A stretch of 64,000 nucleotides of DNA, taken from Amphritea sp. 1_MG-2023. Its GTDB lineage: Bacteria > Pseudomonadota > Gammaproteobacteria > Pseudomonadales > Balneatricaceae. Shown one piece after another: positions 28,958 to 39,283 of the stretch. Position numbers and translations under genes: made by a program. A model generated the notes under the pieces. It did no database searches, was not told the origin of the DNA, and worked only from the letters and a program-made list of their open reading frames with translations. The number at the start of each line of letters is the position of its first letter. Within the stretch, counting starts at the first letter, position 1. The DNA lies in contig NZ_JAUOQE010000005.1 in assembly GCF_030547545.1 (NCBI RefSeq), positions 62,001 to 126,000 on the forward strand, given 5' to 3'.

Positions 28958-29839
28958 ATGGCGATTTCATTAAGGCAATTAAAAATATTTGAAGCAACTG
29001 CTCGACTGGGACGCCTCACGGCGGCAGCCGATGAGCAGGCGTTGAGTCAGTCAGCGGCGAGTCAGGCGTTAAAAGAGTTAGAATCGATGCTCGAGTATCG
29101 ACTGTTTAGTCGTATCGGTCGTGAGTTAGAGATAACCGATGCCGGAGAGCTAGTGTTACCGCGCGTGCGAGATATCTTGGCTAATATCAATAGCCTGAAA
29201 ACACCTTATAGTAGCGGGGTGAGTGGCCCCTTAAGAGTGGCTGCGAGTGTCACGATTGCCTGTTATTTGTTTCCTCAGCTCATGTCAGATTTCTTAGCTT
29301 GCTATGCCGATGTTGAACCCGATCTGCAGATCGCTAATACTCAGGGGGTGATTGCGCGATTAGAGAAAGGTCAGGCGCATATCGGTCTGATCGAAGGGCC
29401 TGTGTCGCATCATCAGTTACAGATCATTCCTTGGCAGCGAGACCATCTACAGGTGTTTTGCGGCAGTTCTCATCCCTTAGCGCAGGAGGGTATTTTAACC
29501 ATTGAGGCCATGAGTCAGCAGCGTTGGATTTTACGCGAGCAAGGGTCGGGCACGCGAGCGGTGTTCGATCGGGCGATGCATCAGGCGGGCGCTCATATCG
29601 GGGCGGTGATGGCTTTGAATCGTCAAGAAGCGATTAAACGCTCGGTGAAAGCGGGATTAGGTTTAGGCTGTTTGTCTCAATTAGCAGTTGCTGATGAGTT
29701 ACAGCGGGGTGAGCTGGTGGCCTTGCAGACACCATTGTTATTATCACGGCAGATGTCGGTAGTGATGCCCTTGGACCTGCATAGCAACCCTTTGGTGCAG
29801 GCGTTTATGGAATTTTTGTCGCTACCGGTTCGAAATTGA
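28958..29839 (+). CDS. LysR-family regulator (YeiE-like)
   Basis: 293 residues from the ATG of MAISLRQLKIF; the frame extends upstream to 28898 but lacks the HTH-type start. N-terminal winged helix (TAAADEQALSQSAASQALKELE), then a periplasmic-binding-like effector domain with REQGSGTRAVFD. Divergent from yeiH, which it probably activates; E. coli YeiE controls genes for sulphite tolerance and iron. The operator should lie in the ~100-bp space between them. Confidence 0.85.
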   Translation: MAISLRQLKIFEATARLGRLTAAADEQALSQSAASQALKELESMLEYRLFSRIGRELEITDAGELVLPRVRDILANINSLKTPYSSGVSGPLRVAASVTIACYLFPQLMSDFLACYADVEPDLQIANTQGVIARLEKGQAHIGLIEGPVSHHQLQIIPWQRDHLQVFCGSSHPLAQEGILTIEAMSQQRWILREQGSGTRAVFDRAMHQAGAHIGAVMALNRQEAIKRSVKAGLGLGCLSQLAVADELQRGELVALQTPLLLSRQMSVVMPLDLHSNPLVQAFMEFLSLPVRN

Positions 29840-29980
29840 AATGCGATTAATTCGATGCACTATCAGGGGGATCGCTACACGACGGCTCTACGCTGATTAA
29901 GGCTCACAAATACCTAAAGAATTTTGCCTGTCAGCCGATCTATAACAGACTCTATTTTAACCCTGATGTGTGGTTGTTTG

Positions 29981-30415
29981 ATGCAGATAGAAAGGCTTGA
30001 ACAGTTAGAACAGCGAATCGAGAATTACACCTCATCATTGACGCAAGCGGTCAATGAGGGACGGGGTGCGCAATTCTCGATGTTGTTGAGTCTGATCAAT
30101 ACAACCGAATATCAAACGCAAAAAAACACCGTATCGAGCAGTGATTTTAGTTTGCCGGCGGATCTGTCAGCGGCCTATCCTGATCCTGATTCGTTGTATA
30201 CTGACGCGCTGACTGAACGTTTAAATCAGGCGGTAGTGGGGGCGAAGCGAGGGGACTTGGCGTATTTGCTTAGTCATCTCGATGTCCAAACACATACACC
30301 TTCGCGTACGGTTGCCGTGAGTGATAATTTTGCCAAGATGGGCTTGGCATCGGCAGGGCGAATGATGTTGGAAGAGATTGATCGCTCGGGGCGACAGTTG
30401 AGTGCTCGGGCTTAA
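29981..30415 (+). CDS. Hypothetical protein
   Basis: 144 residues from ATG 29981 (a longer TTG start at 29924 is possible). It begins MQIERLEQLEQRIENYTSSL, is largely helical and hydrophilic, and has no signal peptide. No family recognised. It stands between the LysR gene and the end of the dap operon, convergent with the latter. Confidence 0.6.
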   Translation: MQIERLEQLEQRIENYTSSLTQAVNEGRGAQFSMLLSLINTTEYQTQKNTVSSSDFSLPADLSAAYPDPDSLYTDALTERLNQAVVGAKRGDLAYLLSHLDVQTHTPSRTVAVSDNFAKMGLASAGRMMLEEIDRSGRQLSARA

Positions 30416-30464
30416 GCAGTGTTGTTAACGGCTTTCTATTACATCACCGATTGACGCCTAAGCA

Positions 30465-30851
30465 TTAGGTTTGCCAATTAATTTTTTCGACATTGCCGAG
30501 TTCTACTTTCCACCATTCATCGGGATCCTCTCCGGCGGTCCAGCCACTCGCGATACAGCGAATTTGAGTCTCTAATTCACGGGCTGCTTGTTCTGCACAG
30601 TCGAGATCTTTGATCCATGGGGTTTGATCCGAGTTAAACCACACACTCGTCCAGGCCTTGCCTGAGACTTTTTCGTGAATCATGATGGGTATTTCTGCGC
30701 CATCCATCATGCCAATGAAGTGATGTACTTGACCCTGATCGTATTCGCGTTTAAATGTGCTACAGGTGTGCTCCAGCCATTGACAGATCCGCTCGAGTGA
30801 GCGGTCTTTAATATAGATCTCAATATCGGGGTGACGTTGCGTTTCAGTCAT
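30465..30851 (-). CDS. Hypothetical protein, last gene of dap operon
   Basis: 128 residues, acidic and Trp-rich (AWTSVWFNSD, DPDEWWKVELG). No family recognised, no signal peptide. It overlaps the preceding membrane-protein gene by eight bases, so it is probably translated from the same transcript. Confidence 0.65.
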   Translation of the reverse strand: MTETQRHPDIEIYIKDRSLERICQWLEHTCSTFKREYDQGQVHHFIGMMDGAEIPIMIHEKVSGKAWTSVWFNSDQTPWIKDLDCAEQAARELETQIRCIASGWTAGEDPDEWWKVELGNVEKINWQT

Positions 30852-31155
30852 GATGAGCGTCTGTGTTGTTGGATTGAATGTCGGTTAATAGAAAGCGAAA
30901 AACTCTCAGAATGCTCAGGCTAATATAGCCGAAGGCGGCAATAATTGCGCCGCCAATTAATAGAATTAGGCCGATTAAGGCGATAATTTCTCGTTGCATG
31001 CTGTCGGCTAACAGAAATTGAGCCATCACTAATGTGATAAAACCGAGTATAAACAGACCTAGGCCGCTCATGAGTATGGCTAAATTTTGCTTAATATTAT
31101 CGGCGCGATGGATTAGACGTAAGCGGAGTCGTTGTCTTAGGCTGCGGTGACGCAT
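30844..31155 (-). CDS. Small membrane protein
   Basis: 103 residues with two predicted spans (LAILMSGLGLFILGFITLVMA and IIALIGLILLIGGAIIAAFG, each cut to the core), flanked by Arg-rich ends. Unknown function. It starts a few bases after the rlmA stop and overlaps the next gene. Confidence 0.65.
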   Translation of the reverse strand: MRHRSLRQRLRLRLIHRADNIKQNLAILMSGLGLFILGFITLVMAQFLLADSMQREIIALIGLILLIGGAIIAAFGYISLSILRVFRFLLTDIQSNNTDAHHD

Positions 31156-31158
31156 GCT

Positions 31159-31995
31159 TTAGGCTCGGCGGAAACGCGCGAGGCAGACATCCAGTGTGAG
31201 TTCCAGCTGTTGTAAGGCAGCGAGCCGCTCTCGAGCCGCTTGAGTAATGCGCCAGCCATGAGGCGTCATGGCTAACAGTGCATTGATTTGGCTCTGATTG
31301 GTTAACGTGAAGGTATAACGAATCGTTTCAGTCTGCCGTGCTTCAAAGGCTTCCCCCAAGACGGATTCGGGGGTGAAACCGGAGTGCCGTACCTCAGTGT
31401 AGATCAGGGTACGCAGTTCGATCAGATGATCGTCACCCGGATAGGCGATCAGGAGTTCGGCGCCGGGCTTCAGGGTGCGACTGAATTCATCGGGCATCAA
31501 GCGACTGAATAACACCGTCATTAGGTCGATAGAGGCATCGGCGATCGGCATGCGCGCTCCAGAAGCAACCATCCAAGTGACGTCTTTGTTATGACGACAG
31601 GCTGCTTTAATCGCGTGCTTGGATATATCCAGGCCGGCCAGTTGATAGTCACTGATGTTTTGCTGCAGCTGTTGCTGCATCTGTTGCGTGTAGTAACCCT
31701 CACCGCAGCCCATATCGACAATGCGTGGGGCGGCATGTGCTGTCGCCCGTTCGGTTAAGCGCAGCGCGATGGTCTGTGCCAGTTGTTGGTAATAGCCAAG
31801 GGATAAAAATTGACCTCTTGCTTGCACCATCTCGGCATTATCACCGGGATCCTTGGAGCGCTTCTGATTGGCGAGGAGCAGATTCCAATAGCCTTGCTTG
31901 GCGGCATCATAGCTATGATGCTCTGGGCATTCGAGGTGCTTCAGGTCTCCCTGTAACGGTTGCAAGCAGACGGGGCAATTCAGATCAAAGGGCAT
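31159..31995 (-). CDS. rlmA: RlmA, 23S rRNA (guanine-N1)-methyltransferase
   Basis: 278 residues. An N-terminal zinc ribbon (CPVCLQPL...CPEHHSYD), then KQGYWNLLL and a SAM-binding VDMGCGEGYYTQ. RlmA methylates G745 of 23S rRNA. It starts six bases after dapE, the usual cotranscription distance. Confidence 0.92.
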   Translation of the reverse strand: MPFDLNCPVCLQPLQGDLKHLECPEHHSYDAAKQGYWNLLLANQKRSKDPGDNAEMVQARGQFLSLGYYQQLAQTIALRLTERATAHAAPRIVDMGCGEGYYTQQMQQQLQQNISDYQLAGLDISKHAIKAACRHNKDVTWMVASGARMPIADASIDLMTVLFSRLMPDEFSRTLKPGAELLIAYPGDDHLIELRTLIYTEVRHSGFTPESVLGEAFEARQTETIRYTFTLTNQSQINALLAMTPHGWRITQAARERLAALQQLELTLDVCLARFRRA

Positions 31996-32000
31996 TTAGA

Positions 32001-33140
32001 TTACCGTGCTAACAATTTAGCGAGGATGTTTTCATAGAGTGACGAGAGGGTATCAAGATCGGCTGCTTTTACGCGTTCATCGACTTTATGAATGGTGGCA
32101 TTAATCGGTCCGAGTTCAACCACTTGTGCACCGGTAGGCGCAATAAAGCGTCCATCCGAGGTGCCGCCCGAGGTGGATAGTTCGGTGTCTAGGCCGGTGA
32201 TAGAGTGGATGGCCTCAACACAGGCATCGACCAGATCGCCGCGATCGGTAATAAATGGGTGGCCGCTGAGGGTCCAGTTAATATCGAAGTTTAGGCCATA
32301 GCGATTGAGAATCGCGTAGGTGCGTTGTTTTATCTGTTCGGCGGTGATTTCTGTTGAAAAACGCAGGTTAAACTGTACCTTGATCTCTCCCGGCACGACG
32401 TTGGTAGCACCGGTGCCCGCATGTATATTGGAGATCTGGAAGCTCGTTGGCGGGAAAAATGCATTGCCTTCATCCCACTGTTCAGCGGCTAAATCATGTA
32501 GAGCAGGGGCCGCCAAATGAATAGGGTTTTCCACTAGATGAGGATAGGCAACATGGCCTTGAACCCCGCGAATAATGAGATCTCCACTGATAGAGCCACG
32601 GCGACCATTTTTAATCACATCACCGACATTGACGGTGCTAGAGGGCTCGCCAACGATACACCAATCAATCTTTTCGTTACGGGCCTCTAAGTGATCGATA
32701 ACGCGAGTGGTACCGTTAACAAAAGGGCCTTCCTCATCACTAGTAATCAGTAGGGCGATCGAACCGTCATGCTCGGGGTGATGCGCGATAAAGCGTTCTA
32801 GGGCAGTAATAAAGGCTGCCAAGCTGCCTTTCATATCAGCCGCGCCGCGACCGCAAAGGAAACCATCTTCAATAATGGGATCGAATGGTGGATGACTCCA
32901 GTTATCCTCGGGTCCTGTCGGTACAACATCGGTATGGCCGGCAAAACAGAACAGTGGACCTTGAGTGCCACGGCGTGCCCAAAAGTTGCTAACATCCTCA
33001 AACGGGAGGCGTTCGATATAAAAGCCCAACGCTTCCAGACGTTCGATCATCAGTTCCTGACAACCGTCATCCTCGGGTGTAACGGAACGACGTGAGATCA
33101 GCTGCGTGGCCAGTTCGATAGTAGGAGATTGTTGGGGCAT
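32001..33140 (-). CDS. dapE: DapE, succinyl-diaminopimelate desuccinylase
   Basis: 379 residues from ATG 33140 (TAAGG upstream; the longer frame to 33164 is not needed). Zinc-peptidase M20 motifs: [22 protein letters not shown] and [12 protein letters not shown]; the C-terminal end has [11 protein letters not shown]. It makes LL-diaminopimelate for lysine and peptidoglycan. Upstream neighbours dapC and dapD supply the preceding steps. Confidence 0.96.
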   Translation of the reverse strand: MPQQSPTIELATQLISRRSVTPEDDGCQELMIERLEALGFYIERLPFEDVSNFWARRGTQGPLFCFAGHTDVVPTGPEDNWSHPPFDPIIEDGFLCGRGAADMKGSLAAFITALERFIAHHPEHDGSIALLITSDEEGPFVNGTTRVIDHLEARNEKIDWCIVGEPSSTVNVGDVIKNGRRGSISGDLIIRGVQGHVAYPHLVENPIHLAAPALHDLAAEQWDEGNAFFPPTSFQISNIHAGTGATNVVPGEIKVQFNLRFSTEITAEQIKQRTYAILNRYGLNFDINWTLSGHPFITDRGDLVDACVEAIHSITGLDTELSTSGGTSDGRFIAPTGAQVVELGPINATIHKVDERVKAADLDTLSSLYENILAKLLAR

Positions 33141-33221
33141 AGGGATTACCTTAACGTCGAGCAATGAGTGAGGAGAATAAATTGGGTGTTACTCATGGCA
33201 ACACCCAGAGACACACAGCGC

Positions 33222-34253
33222 TTAGTTGTGTGCGTGTAGCTCTTCGTTGAGTTCGATCGCCGACTTGTTTGTCTTCACTTCGATACGACCGCTTTGCGAG
33301 TTACGGCGGAACAGGAGATCGGGTTTACCGGCCAACTCGGCAGCTTTAACAGTTGCAACTTCGTTATTTTGATCGTCCAGTAGGGTCACTTTAGAGCTGG
33401 AAGTAACGTACAGGCCCGCTTCAATGGTGCAGCGATCACCCAACGGTAGGCCTAAGCCTGCATTGGCACCCAGCAGACAGTTTTCGCCCACCGAGATGAC
33501 CACATTATTGCCGCCTGACAGAGTGCCCATGGTGGAGCAACCGCCACCCAAATCAGAGCCGTTACCGACGACAACACCCGCGGAAATACGGCCTTCGACC
33601 ATGCTGACGCCCAACGTGCCGGCATTGAAGTTGATGAAACCTTCGTGCATAACCGTGGTGCCTTCACCCACGTGAGCACCCAGACGAATGCGCGAAGTAG
33701 CCGCCAAACGTGTGCCGGCAGGTACAACGTAGTTCGCCATTTTAGGAAACTTATCCACCGAGTGAACATCAATGATACGACCCTGAGCGCGCGCCGCTAG
33801 TTGACGTTTAGGTAGGTCGCCAAGAGAGATCGCGCCTTCGTTAGTCCAAGCAACGTTTGGCAGCTTACCAAACATACCGTTGAGGTTGAGGCCGTGAGGC
33901 TTAATCAAGCGGTGAGATAGCAGGGCTAGCTTAAGGTAAACCTCTGCGGTTGATTGCGGATCGGTATCGGTGGCCAGAATGGTCAAAATCATCGGCTGAT
34001 GAGTGCCCTTGCAGATCTCGATAATTTCGGCTTGATCTTCCGCGTCGATGGCGAGAAAAGCGGCTTCGAGGGCACTCAGTTGCTCGACTGAGAGTTCAAT
34101 TGCCTGATTACCACCGCTGTAACCTGTTGCCTCAGTAACCGCTTCAATCAGCGCGGCGGAGGGGTTTAACAGCGGGTTATTGTAGTAAACTTCAAGTAAC
34201 TCAGCGTCTGATGATTTCGTGCCGATACCCAGACCGAATGCAAATGTACTCAT
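33222..34253 (-). CDS. dapD: DapD, tetrahydrodipicolinate N-succinyltransferase
   Basis: 343 residues from ATG 34253, with GGAG six bases upstream; a longer in-frame start to 34265 is disfavoured. Left-handed beta-helix hexapeptide repeats, GEGTTVMHEGFINFNAGT and GSDLGGGCSTMGTLSGG, show the Pseudomonas-type long DapD. It succinylates tetrahydrodipicolinate with succinyl-CoA. It lies between the arsC-like gene and dapE. Confidence 0.95.
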   Translation of the reverse strand: MSTFAFGLGIGTKSSDAELLEVYYNNPLLNPSAALIEAVTEATGYSGGNQAIELSVEQLSALEAAFLAIDAEDQAEIIEICKGTHQPMILTILATDTDPQSTAEVYLKLALLSHRLIKPHGLNLNGMFGKLPNVAWTNEGAISLGDLPKRQLAARAQGRIIDVHSVDKFPKMANYVVPAGTRLAATSRIRLGAHVGEGTTVMHEGFINFNAGTLGVSMVEGRISAGVVVGNGSDLGGGCSTMGTLSGGNNVVISVGENCLLGANAGLGLPLGDRCTIEAGLYVTSSSKVTLLDDQNNEVATVKAAELAGKPDLLFRRNSQSGRIEVKTNKSAIELNEELHAHN

Positions 34254-34366
34254 GTGTAACTCCATAGAACTTGTCGTAACACCTTAACGTAAGGTGTTTA
34301 GTAATTGTTGTGTGCCAACCTGCCTTGATTGATGGTCATTTTAGGCCGGTTAGGCAAGCGGTTTAT

Positions 34367-34711
34367 TTAGGGCAGCAGTGTGCCGTAGTCGCTCTCTTTA
34401 AAGCCTACGAGTAGGCTTCCGTCGTGGCTTAGCACGGGGCGTTTAATTAACGTGGGGGTCGCCAGCATTTCACGTATCGCGGCGGCTTCATCGATGTTAG
34501 TTTTAATCTCATCGCTGAGTGCGCGCCAGCTGGTGCTACGTTTATTCAATAGGGCTTCCCAGCCAAGCGCCGATACCCATTCGCGTAGCTGACGTTCGCT
34601 TAAGCCATCTTTACGCAAATCGTGAAAACTAAAGTCGAGATGGTTAGCGGTTAACCAACGCTGCGCTTTTTTTACGGTGTCGCAGTTAGGAATACCATAC
34701 AGGGTGATCAT
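34367..34711 (-). CDS. ArsC-family protein (YffB/Spx-like)
   Basis: 114 residues, thioredoxin-like: YGIPNCDTVKKAQRWL with a single active-site Cys, and TPTLIKRPVLSHDG. The family is widely linked to dapC/dapD and is probably a thiol reductase, not an arsenate reductase. It starts eleven bases after the dapC stop. Confidence 0.85.
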   Translation of the reverse strand: MITLYGIPNCDTVKKAQRWLTANHLDFSFHDLRKDGLSERQLREWVSALGWEALLNKRSTSWRALSDEIKTNIDEAAAIREMLATPTLIKRPVLSHDGSLLVGFKESDYGTLLP

Positions 34712-34722
34712 GATAGGTCTCT

Positions 34723-35940
34723 TTAGTCTTGTAGTGATTCAACGAAACGACGAATTCGCCAAGCCGCTTCGACACACTCGTCAAGAGTGGCAACCAGCGC
34801 CATGCGTACTCGACCTGCGCCCGGAAGGTTTCCTTGTTGATCGGCTCTGGAAACATAGCTGCCGGGTAATACAGTAACGTTTTGTTGGGCAAACAGTCCC
34901 TGTGCGAATAGATCATCGGCGATCGGTGTGGCGGCCCAGAGGTAGAAACCGGCATCAGGAAAATCGACATCCATCACCGGTTTAAGAATCTCTACGACGG
35001 CGGCAAATTTTTCGCGATATTTATCACGGTTTTCTAACACATGCGCCTCATCATTCCAGGCGGCCATACTGGCCAACTGAGTTGGAATCGACATGGCACA
35101 ACCGTGATAGGTGCGATAGCTGGTAAAGGGTTTGATTAACTGGGCATCACCGGCAACAAATCCAGATCGCAGACCCGGTAGGTTAGAGCGTTTGGAGAGG
35201 CTGTGAAAGACCATACAGTTTTTATAATCATCTCGGCCCAATTGCGCACAGACTTCGAGTAAACCGACAGGGGGTTGAGCTTCATCGAAATAGATTTCGG
35301 AATAACACTCATCAGAGGCAATCACAAAATCATACTGATCCGAGAGAGCGATCAATTTAGCTAATGTCTCAGCATCAGTGACGGCCCCAGTTGGATTACT
35401 GGGTGAGCAGAGGAACAATAGCTGACAACGCTGCCACACGGCTTCAGGCACGGCATCAAAATCGGGGACGAAGTTATTCTCGGCGACGCAGCTAAGATAA
35501 TAGGGCTCGGCACCGGAGAGGTAGGCCGCACCTTCATAAATCTGATAAAAAGGATTGGGTGATAGTAGCAACGGTGTCGCGTGGTTGGCTGGCGCTCTAT
35601 CGATGGCGCACTGGGTAAAGGCAAAAATAGCTTCGCGAGTGCCCAATACCGGCAGCACATTGTGTTCGCCCGTTAAACTGCCCTGCTTCAGTGAAAAGCG
35701 GCGAGATGCCCAAGTCGCGATGGTTTGGCGCAATTCAAGGGTGCCGGCGGTGGTTGGATAATTAGCCAGTTTGTCCAGATTGCGGCTCAGTTCATCGATC
35801 ACAAATGCCGGTGATGGATGCTTCGGTTCACCGATAGAAAGGGCGATATGGTCGAGCTCAGTTGGTGGGGTTACCCCAGCTTTCAGCTTAGCCAATTTTT
35901 CAAATGGGTATGGCTGAAGCTTCTGCAGATCTGGATTCAT
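34723..35940 (-). CDS. dapC: DapC, succinyldiaminopimelate aminotransferase
   Basis: 405 residues, aminotransferase class I/II. N-terminus NPDLQKLQPYPFEKLAKLKAG is the hallmark of the Pseudomonas dapC group; the PLP Lys is in FHSLSKRSNLPG. It converts succinyl-amino-oxopimelate to succinyl-DAP. First gene of dapC-arsC-dapD-dapE-rlmA, driven by a good promoter upstream. Confidence 0.94.
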   Translation of the reverse strand: MNPDLQKLQPYPFEKLAKLKAGVTPPTELDHIALSIGEPKHPSPAFVIDELSRNLDKLANYPTTAGTLELRQTIATWASRRFSLKQGSLTGEHNVLPVLGTREAIFAFTQCAIDRAPANHATPLLLSPNPFYQIYEGAAYLSGAEPYYLSCVAENNFVPDFDAVPEAVWQRCQLLFLCSPSNPTGAVTDAETLAKLIALSDQYDFVIASDECYSEIYFDEAQPPVGLLEVCAQLGRDDYKNCMVFHSLSKRSNLPGLRSGFVAGDAQLIKPFTSYRTYHGCAMSIPTQLASMAAWNDEAHVLENRDKYREKFAAVVEILKPVMDVDFPDAGFYLWAATPIADDLFAQGLFAQQNVTVLPGSYVSRADQQGNLPGAGRVRMALVATLDECVEAAWRIRRFVESLQD

Positions 35941-35979
35941 TGAAATGCCTTGTAATTAGCCGCTATCAAAAGAGCGGAA

Positions 35980-36008
35980 ATTATACCGGATGGAAGGCGG
36001 CAGGCCAA
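35980..36008 (-). promoter_or_regulatory. dapC operon promoter
   Basis: On the minus strand TTGGCC (36008-36003), 17-bp spacer, TATAAT (35985-35980), 40 bp before dapC. Confidence 0.65.
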
Positions 36009-36130
36009 TGAAACCCGGTAGCAATTGTTGTTTATCTGCGGTGACAAATCAGCGCAAACGATCTCAATCTGTTGCTCTGAATATCTTGGTTTAAGGTATT
36101 TATGTTTTTCCATCGTTAGCGGCGATGAGT

Positions 36131-39100
36131 TCAGTCTGCTTGAGGGGTGACTGATTGACGTCCCATGGCGCTCTTAAGTGTGGCTTTGCCATTTTCCAGT
36201 GTCACCAGCAAGGCGGGCACCACCAGTAAAATCAGCACGGTACCGAAGGCGAGTCCAAATACCAACGAGGTCGCCATGGGAATCAAGAATTGCGCTTGTA
36301 GAGAGGTTTCAAACAGAATCGGAGTCAAGCCTGCAATTGTGGTTAATGATGTCAGTAGCACCGCACGTAGGCGTTGACAGGCGGCTTCGACAATCGCTTG
36401 ATGCACCGCCATGCCGCTATGACGCAGTTTCTGATAGAAGGTGATCAGTACGATGGAATCGTTAATGACGATTCCGGATAAGCCAAAACAGCCGAACAGG
36501 GATAGAATCGTCAAGCTCTGCCCTGTCAGTAGATGGCCCGCAATCGCGCCAGTCAGCCCCAAAGGAATCGCTAACATGACGGCGAAGGGCCAGCTATAGG
36601 AGGAAAAGACCCAACTGAGAATAATAAAAATGAGTAGCAGCGCGATTAATAATCCCATCTGCATATCCGCGAGGGTTTCTCGTTGATTTTTGTTGCGCCC
36701 TTCAAAGCTTGATTGCACACCGTAGGTTGAGGTGATCTGTTGCAGTTTGCCCGCGTTTAAATCAGCAATAATTTCATTGGCATTGGCGACCGCTTCATCC
36801 AGATCGGTGGTGATTTTAATGGCCAGTTGCCCGTCAATGCGTTGTAAACGATCAAGTCCCTGCTTATCGGCGAACTTAACCACATTCGCGAGCGGTGCGC
36901 TGCCGCCATTTGGCAGTAGAATCGGTAGATTTTCTAAGGCGCTGAAACGATCACGTTCCTCATCGGGTAGCACCACTCGAACCTCTATTTCGTCTTCGCC
37001 GAGGTTGAAAATTTGCACTAACTGACCATCGAATGACGCTCTAAGCTGACGGCCGACTGAGTTCAGGGTTAGGCCCGCGGTTTTACCTTCCGGAGTCAAT
37101 TGATAGATTAATTGCGACTTACCAAAGGGCAGATCATCATCAACATTACTGACACCGTTGTATTGCCTTAGCGCGTCTTGCACGGCGAGTGATGCGGCCT
37201 TGAGCTTGCCGACATCGGTGCCAACCAGTTTCACTTCCAGTGACTTTCCGGGGGGACCTGAGCGATTCAGATCGATCGTGAATTTTTCAATACCCGCAGG
37301 CAGGATGATTTTATTACGCCATTGATTAATGATCTTACTGTTACTGATAGTACGACTATCAATCGGTGTGAACTGGACATATAGAGCACCAAATTCATCG
37401 CCTTGGCTGGCACCTTCACTGGTGCGGCTGCTGTTCGTTTTACGATGAATCTGGAGCGCCATTTTGATTAGATTGCCACCCAGCTCTTGTTCTGTTTGCC
37501 GTAGGGTTTGATCTAAATGCTGGAGAAAGTTATCGACCTGTTGGGGGCTACTGCCAGAGGTGAATTGTATGTTGGCGTTGAGGGTTTCCATCTCGACGGC
37601 GGGGAAAAAGTTGAATTTAATCCGTCCACTACTGACCAAGCCGATCGCAATAATAAACGCGGCGAAGGCGATGGTGATGGTTATCCAGCGAAATTCGATG
37701 GCTGCTTCAACCCAACGACGAAACTGCCCCTGCTTAAAGTTGTTAAACGCGCTATCCAGTTTGTTGCGCGTGGCGGAGGGGCGCAGATCTGCGGCTTTAT
37801 TGAGGCTGTGATGGAGATGCCCGGGCAGAATTAAAAAGCATTCCACCACTGAGGCGAGAATGACACAGATAACCACCGTTGGAATATCGATCAGAATATT
37901 ACCAATAATACCGCCGATTAAGAGTAAGGGCAGAAAGGCGGCAATGGTGGTTAAAGACGAAGCCATGACCGGTGCGAGCATTCGATGCGCCCCGCCCATG
38001 GCTGCTTGTAGTCCGGATTCTCCCATCTGTAGGTGGGTGAGGGTATCTTCGCCGACGACAATAGCGTCATCGACAATGATACCGAGTGCCATAATCATGC
38101 CGAATAGGCTGATCATATTGATACTGCCACCGATACCGTATAAAACCGCTAAGGTGGCCATGAATGAGACGGGGATGCCGATAGTGACCCAGAAGGCCAC
38201 CCGAGCGTTAAGGAACAGAAATAAGATCGCGATGACGAGTACGAGGCCGCTGAGCCCGTTTTTGATCAATAGATTGATGCGGTCCTGAATCACTTCATAA
38301 CCCTCATCGAAGGCGATGAGTTGGATATCTGGCGGTAACGTGGGACGCCGTTCTTCTAACCATGTGCGCATGATCGCTGCGGCTTTCAACGTATCATCAC
38401 TTTCTGTACGCCGTAATAGGAGCTGAACAGCGGGCTGACCTCGATAACTGAGATAGGTCTGATTATCTTGGTTGCGCCAATCAAGAGTGGCAATATCGCC
38501 TAGACGTAGTAAGCGTCCTTCGGTATCGGTGATTAAGGGTAATTGAGCGAAGCCTGTGACATCTCGTTGTTGGCTGAGACTGCGAATCTGTCTGGCACCA
38601 TCCCCTTGCGCGGCGGTGCCGGCGGGTAGATCGATGCTGCGCTGATTGATTATCTGGGCGACGTCACTGAGGCTGAGATTCAGCTCATGGAGGCTACTGG
38701 ATGGAATTTGAATGGCAATCTCTTCTTCCGGTAAACCGACAAAATCAATTTTACGGATGCCGCGCTGCAGTAGTTCCCGTTCATACTCCCGCGCCAGTGA
38801 ACGCAGCTCTTGTGGGTTAGCGGTAGGGCTGGTGATTAATAGTCTGGCTATATTGTCGTAGCGAATCACCTGTTGCACGATCGGTTTTTCGGCATCGGCG
38901 GGTAGATTCGTAATGCCATCGATTTTTTGTTTGACCTCATCGAGAATGTAAGCAACATCACTGTTTTCTTCCAGCTCGATACGGATTGAAGCGGCGCCTT
39001 GAGTCGCGGTTGAGTAGAGGGTATCGATGCCATTTACCGATTTTAATTCTCGTTCAATCGGTAGAATAATAGAAAGCTCAACGTCCTCTGCGGCTGCGCC

Positions 39101-39283
39101 GCTCCAAGGTACGGCTACGGTGATGATGTCCAGTTCAAAGGTTGGAAAAAACTGCGTATTGAGCTTTTTTAAGCCCCAAATGCCGGCCAGTATCATCAGC
39201 ATCATTAATAGATTGGCGGCAACCCGATGCTCGGCAAATAGGCTAATCAGGTTTTTTAATGGCCCTTGATGAATCGACATCAT
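36131..39283 (-). CDS. RND efflux permease
   Basis: 1050 residues, full-length AcrB/HAE1-like inner-membrane transporter with twelve expected spans. The first is at LLMMLMILAGIWG; the transport Asp pair lies in GIIVDDAIVVGEDT at about 405-415. Exports drugs or other hydrophobics by proton antiport. Its ATG follows the fusion-protein stop without gap. No outer-membrane channel gene is adjacent, so a shared TolC-like channel is implied. Substrate unknown. Confidence 0.92.
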   Translation of the reverse strand: MMSIHQGPLKNLISLFAEHRVAANLLMMLMILAGIWGLKKLNTQFFPTFELDIITVAVPWSGAAAEDVELSIILPIERELKSVNGIDTLYSTATQGAASIRIELEENSDVAYILDEVKQKIDGITNLPADAEKPIVQQVIRYDNIARLLITSPTANPQELRSLAREYERELLQRGIRKIDFVGLPEEEIAIQIPSSSLHELNLSLSDVAQIINQRSIDLPAGTAAQGDGARQIRSLSQQRDVTGFAQLPLITDTEGRLLRLGDIATLDWRNQDNQTYLSYRGQPAVQLLLRRTESDDTLKAAAIMRTWLEERRPTLPPDIQLIAFDEGYEVIQDRINLLIKNGLSGLVLVIAILFLFLNARVAFWVTIGIPVSFMATLAVLYGIGGSINMISLFGMIMALGIIVDDAIVVGEDTLTHLQMGESGLQAAMGGAHRMLAPVMASSLTTIAAFLPLLLIGGIIGNILIDIPTVVICVILASVVECFLILPGHLHHSLNKAADLRPSATRNKLDSAFNNFKQGQFRRWVEAAIEFRWITITIAFAAFIIAIGLVSSGRIKFNFFPAVEMETLNANIQFTSGSSPQQVDNFLQHLDQTLRQTEQELGGNLIKMALQIHRKTNSSRTSEGASQGDEFGALYVQFTPIDSRTISNSKIINQWRNKIILPAGIEKFTIDLNRSGPPGKSLEVKLVGTDVGKLKAASLAVQDALRQYNGVSNVDDDLPFGKSQLIYQLTPEGKTAGLTLNSVGRQLRASFDGQLVQIFNLGEDEIEVRVVLPDEERDRFSALENLPILLPNGGSAPLANVVKFADKQGLDRLQRIDGQLAIKITTDLDEAVANANEIIADLNAGKLQQITSTYGVQSSFEGRNKNQRETLADMQMGLLIALLLIFIILSWVFSSYSWPFAVMLAIPLGLTGAIAGHLLTGQSLTILSLFGCFGLSGIVINDSIVLITFYQKLRHSGMAVHQAIVEAACQRLRAVLLTSLTTIAGLTPILFETSLQAQFLIPMATSLVFGLAFGTVLILLVVPALLVTLENGKATLKSAMGRQSVTPQAD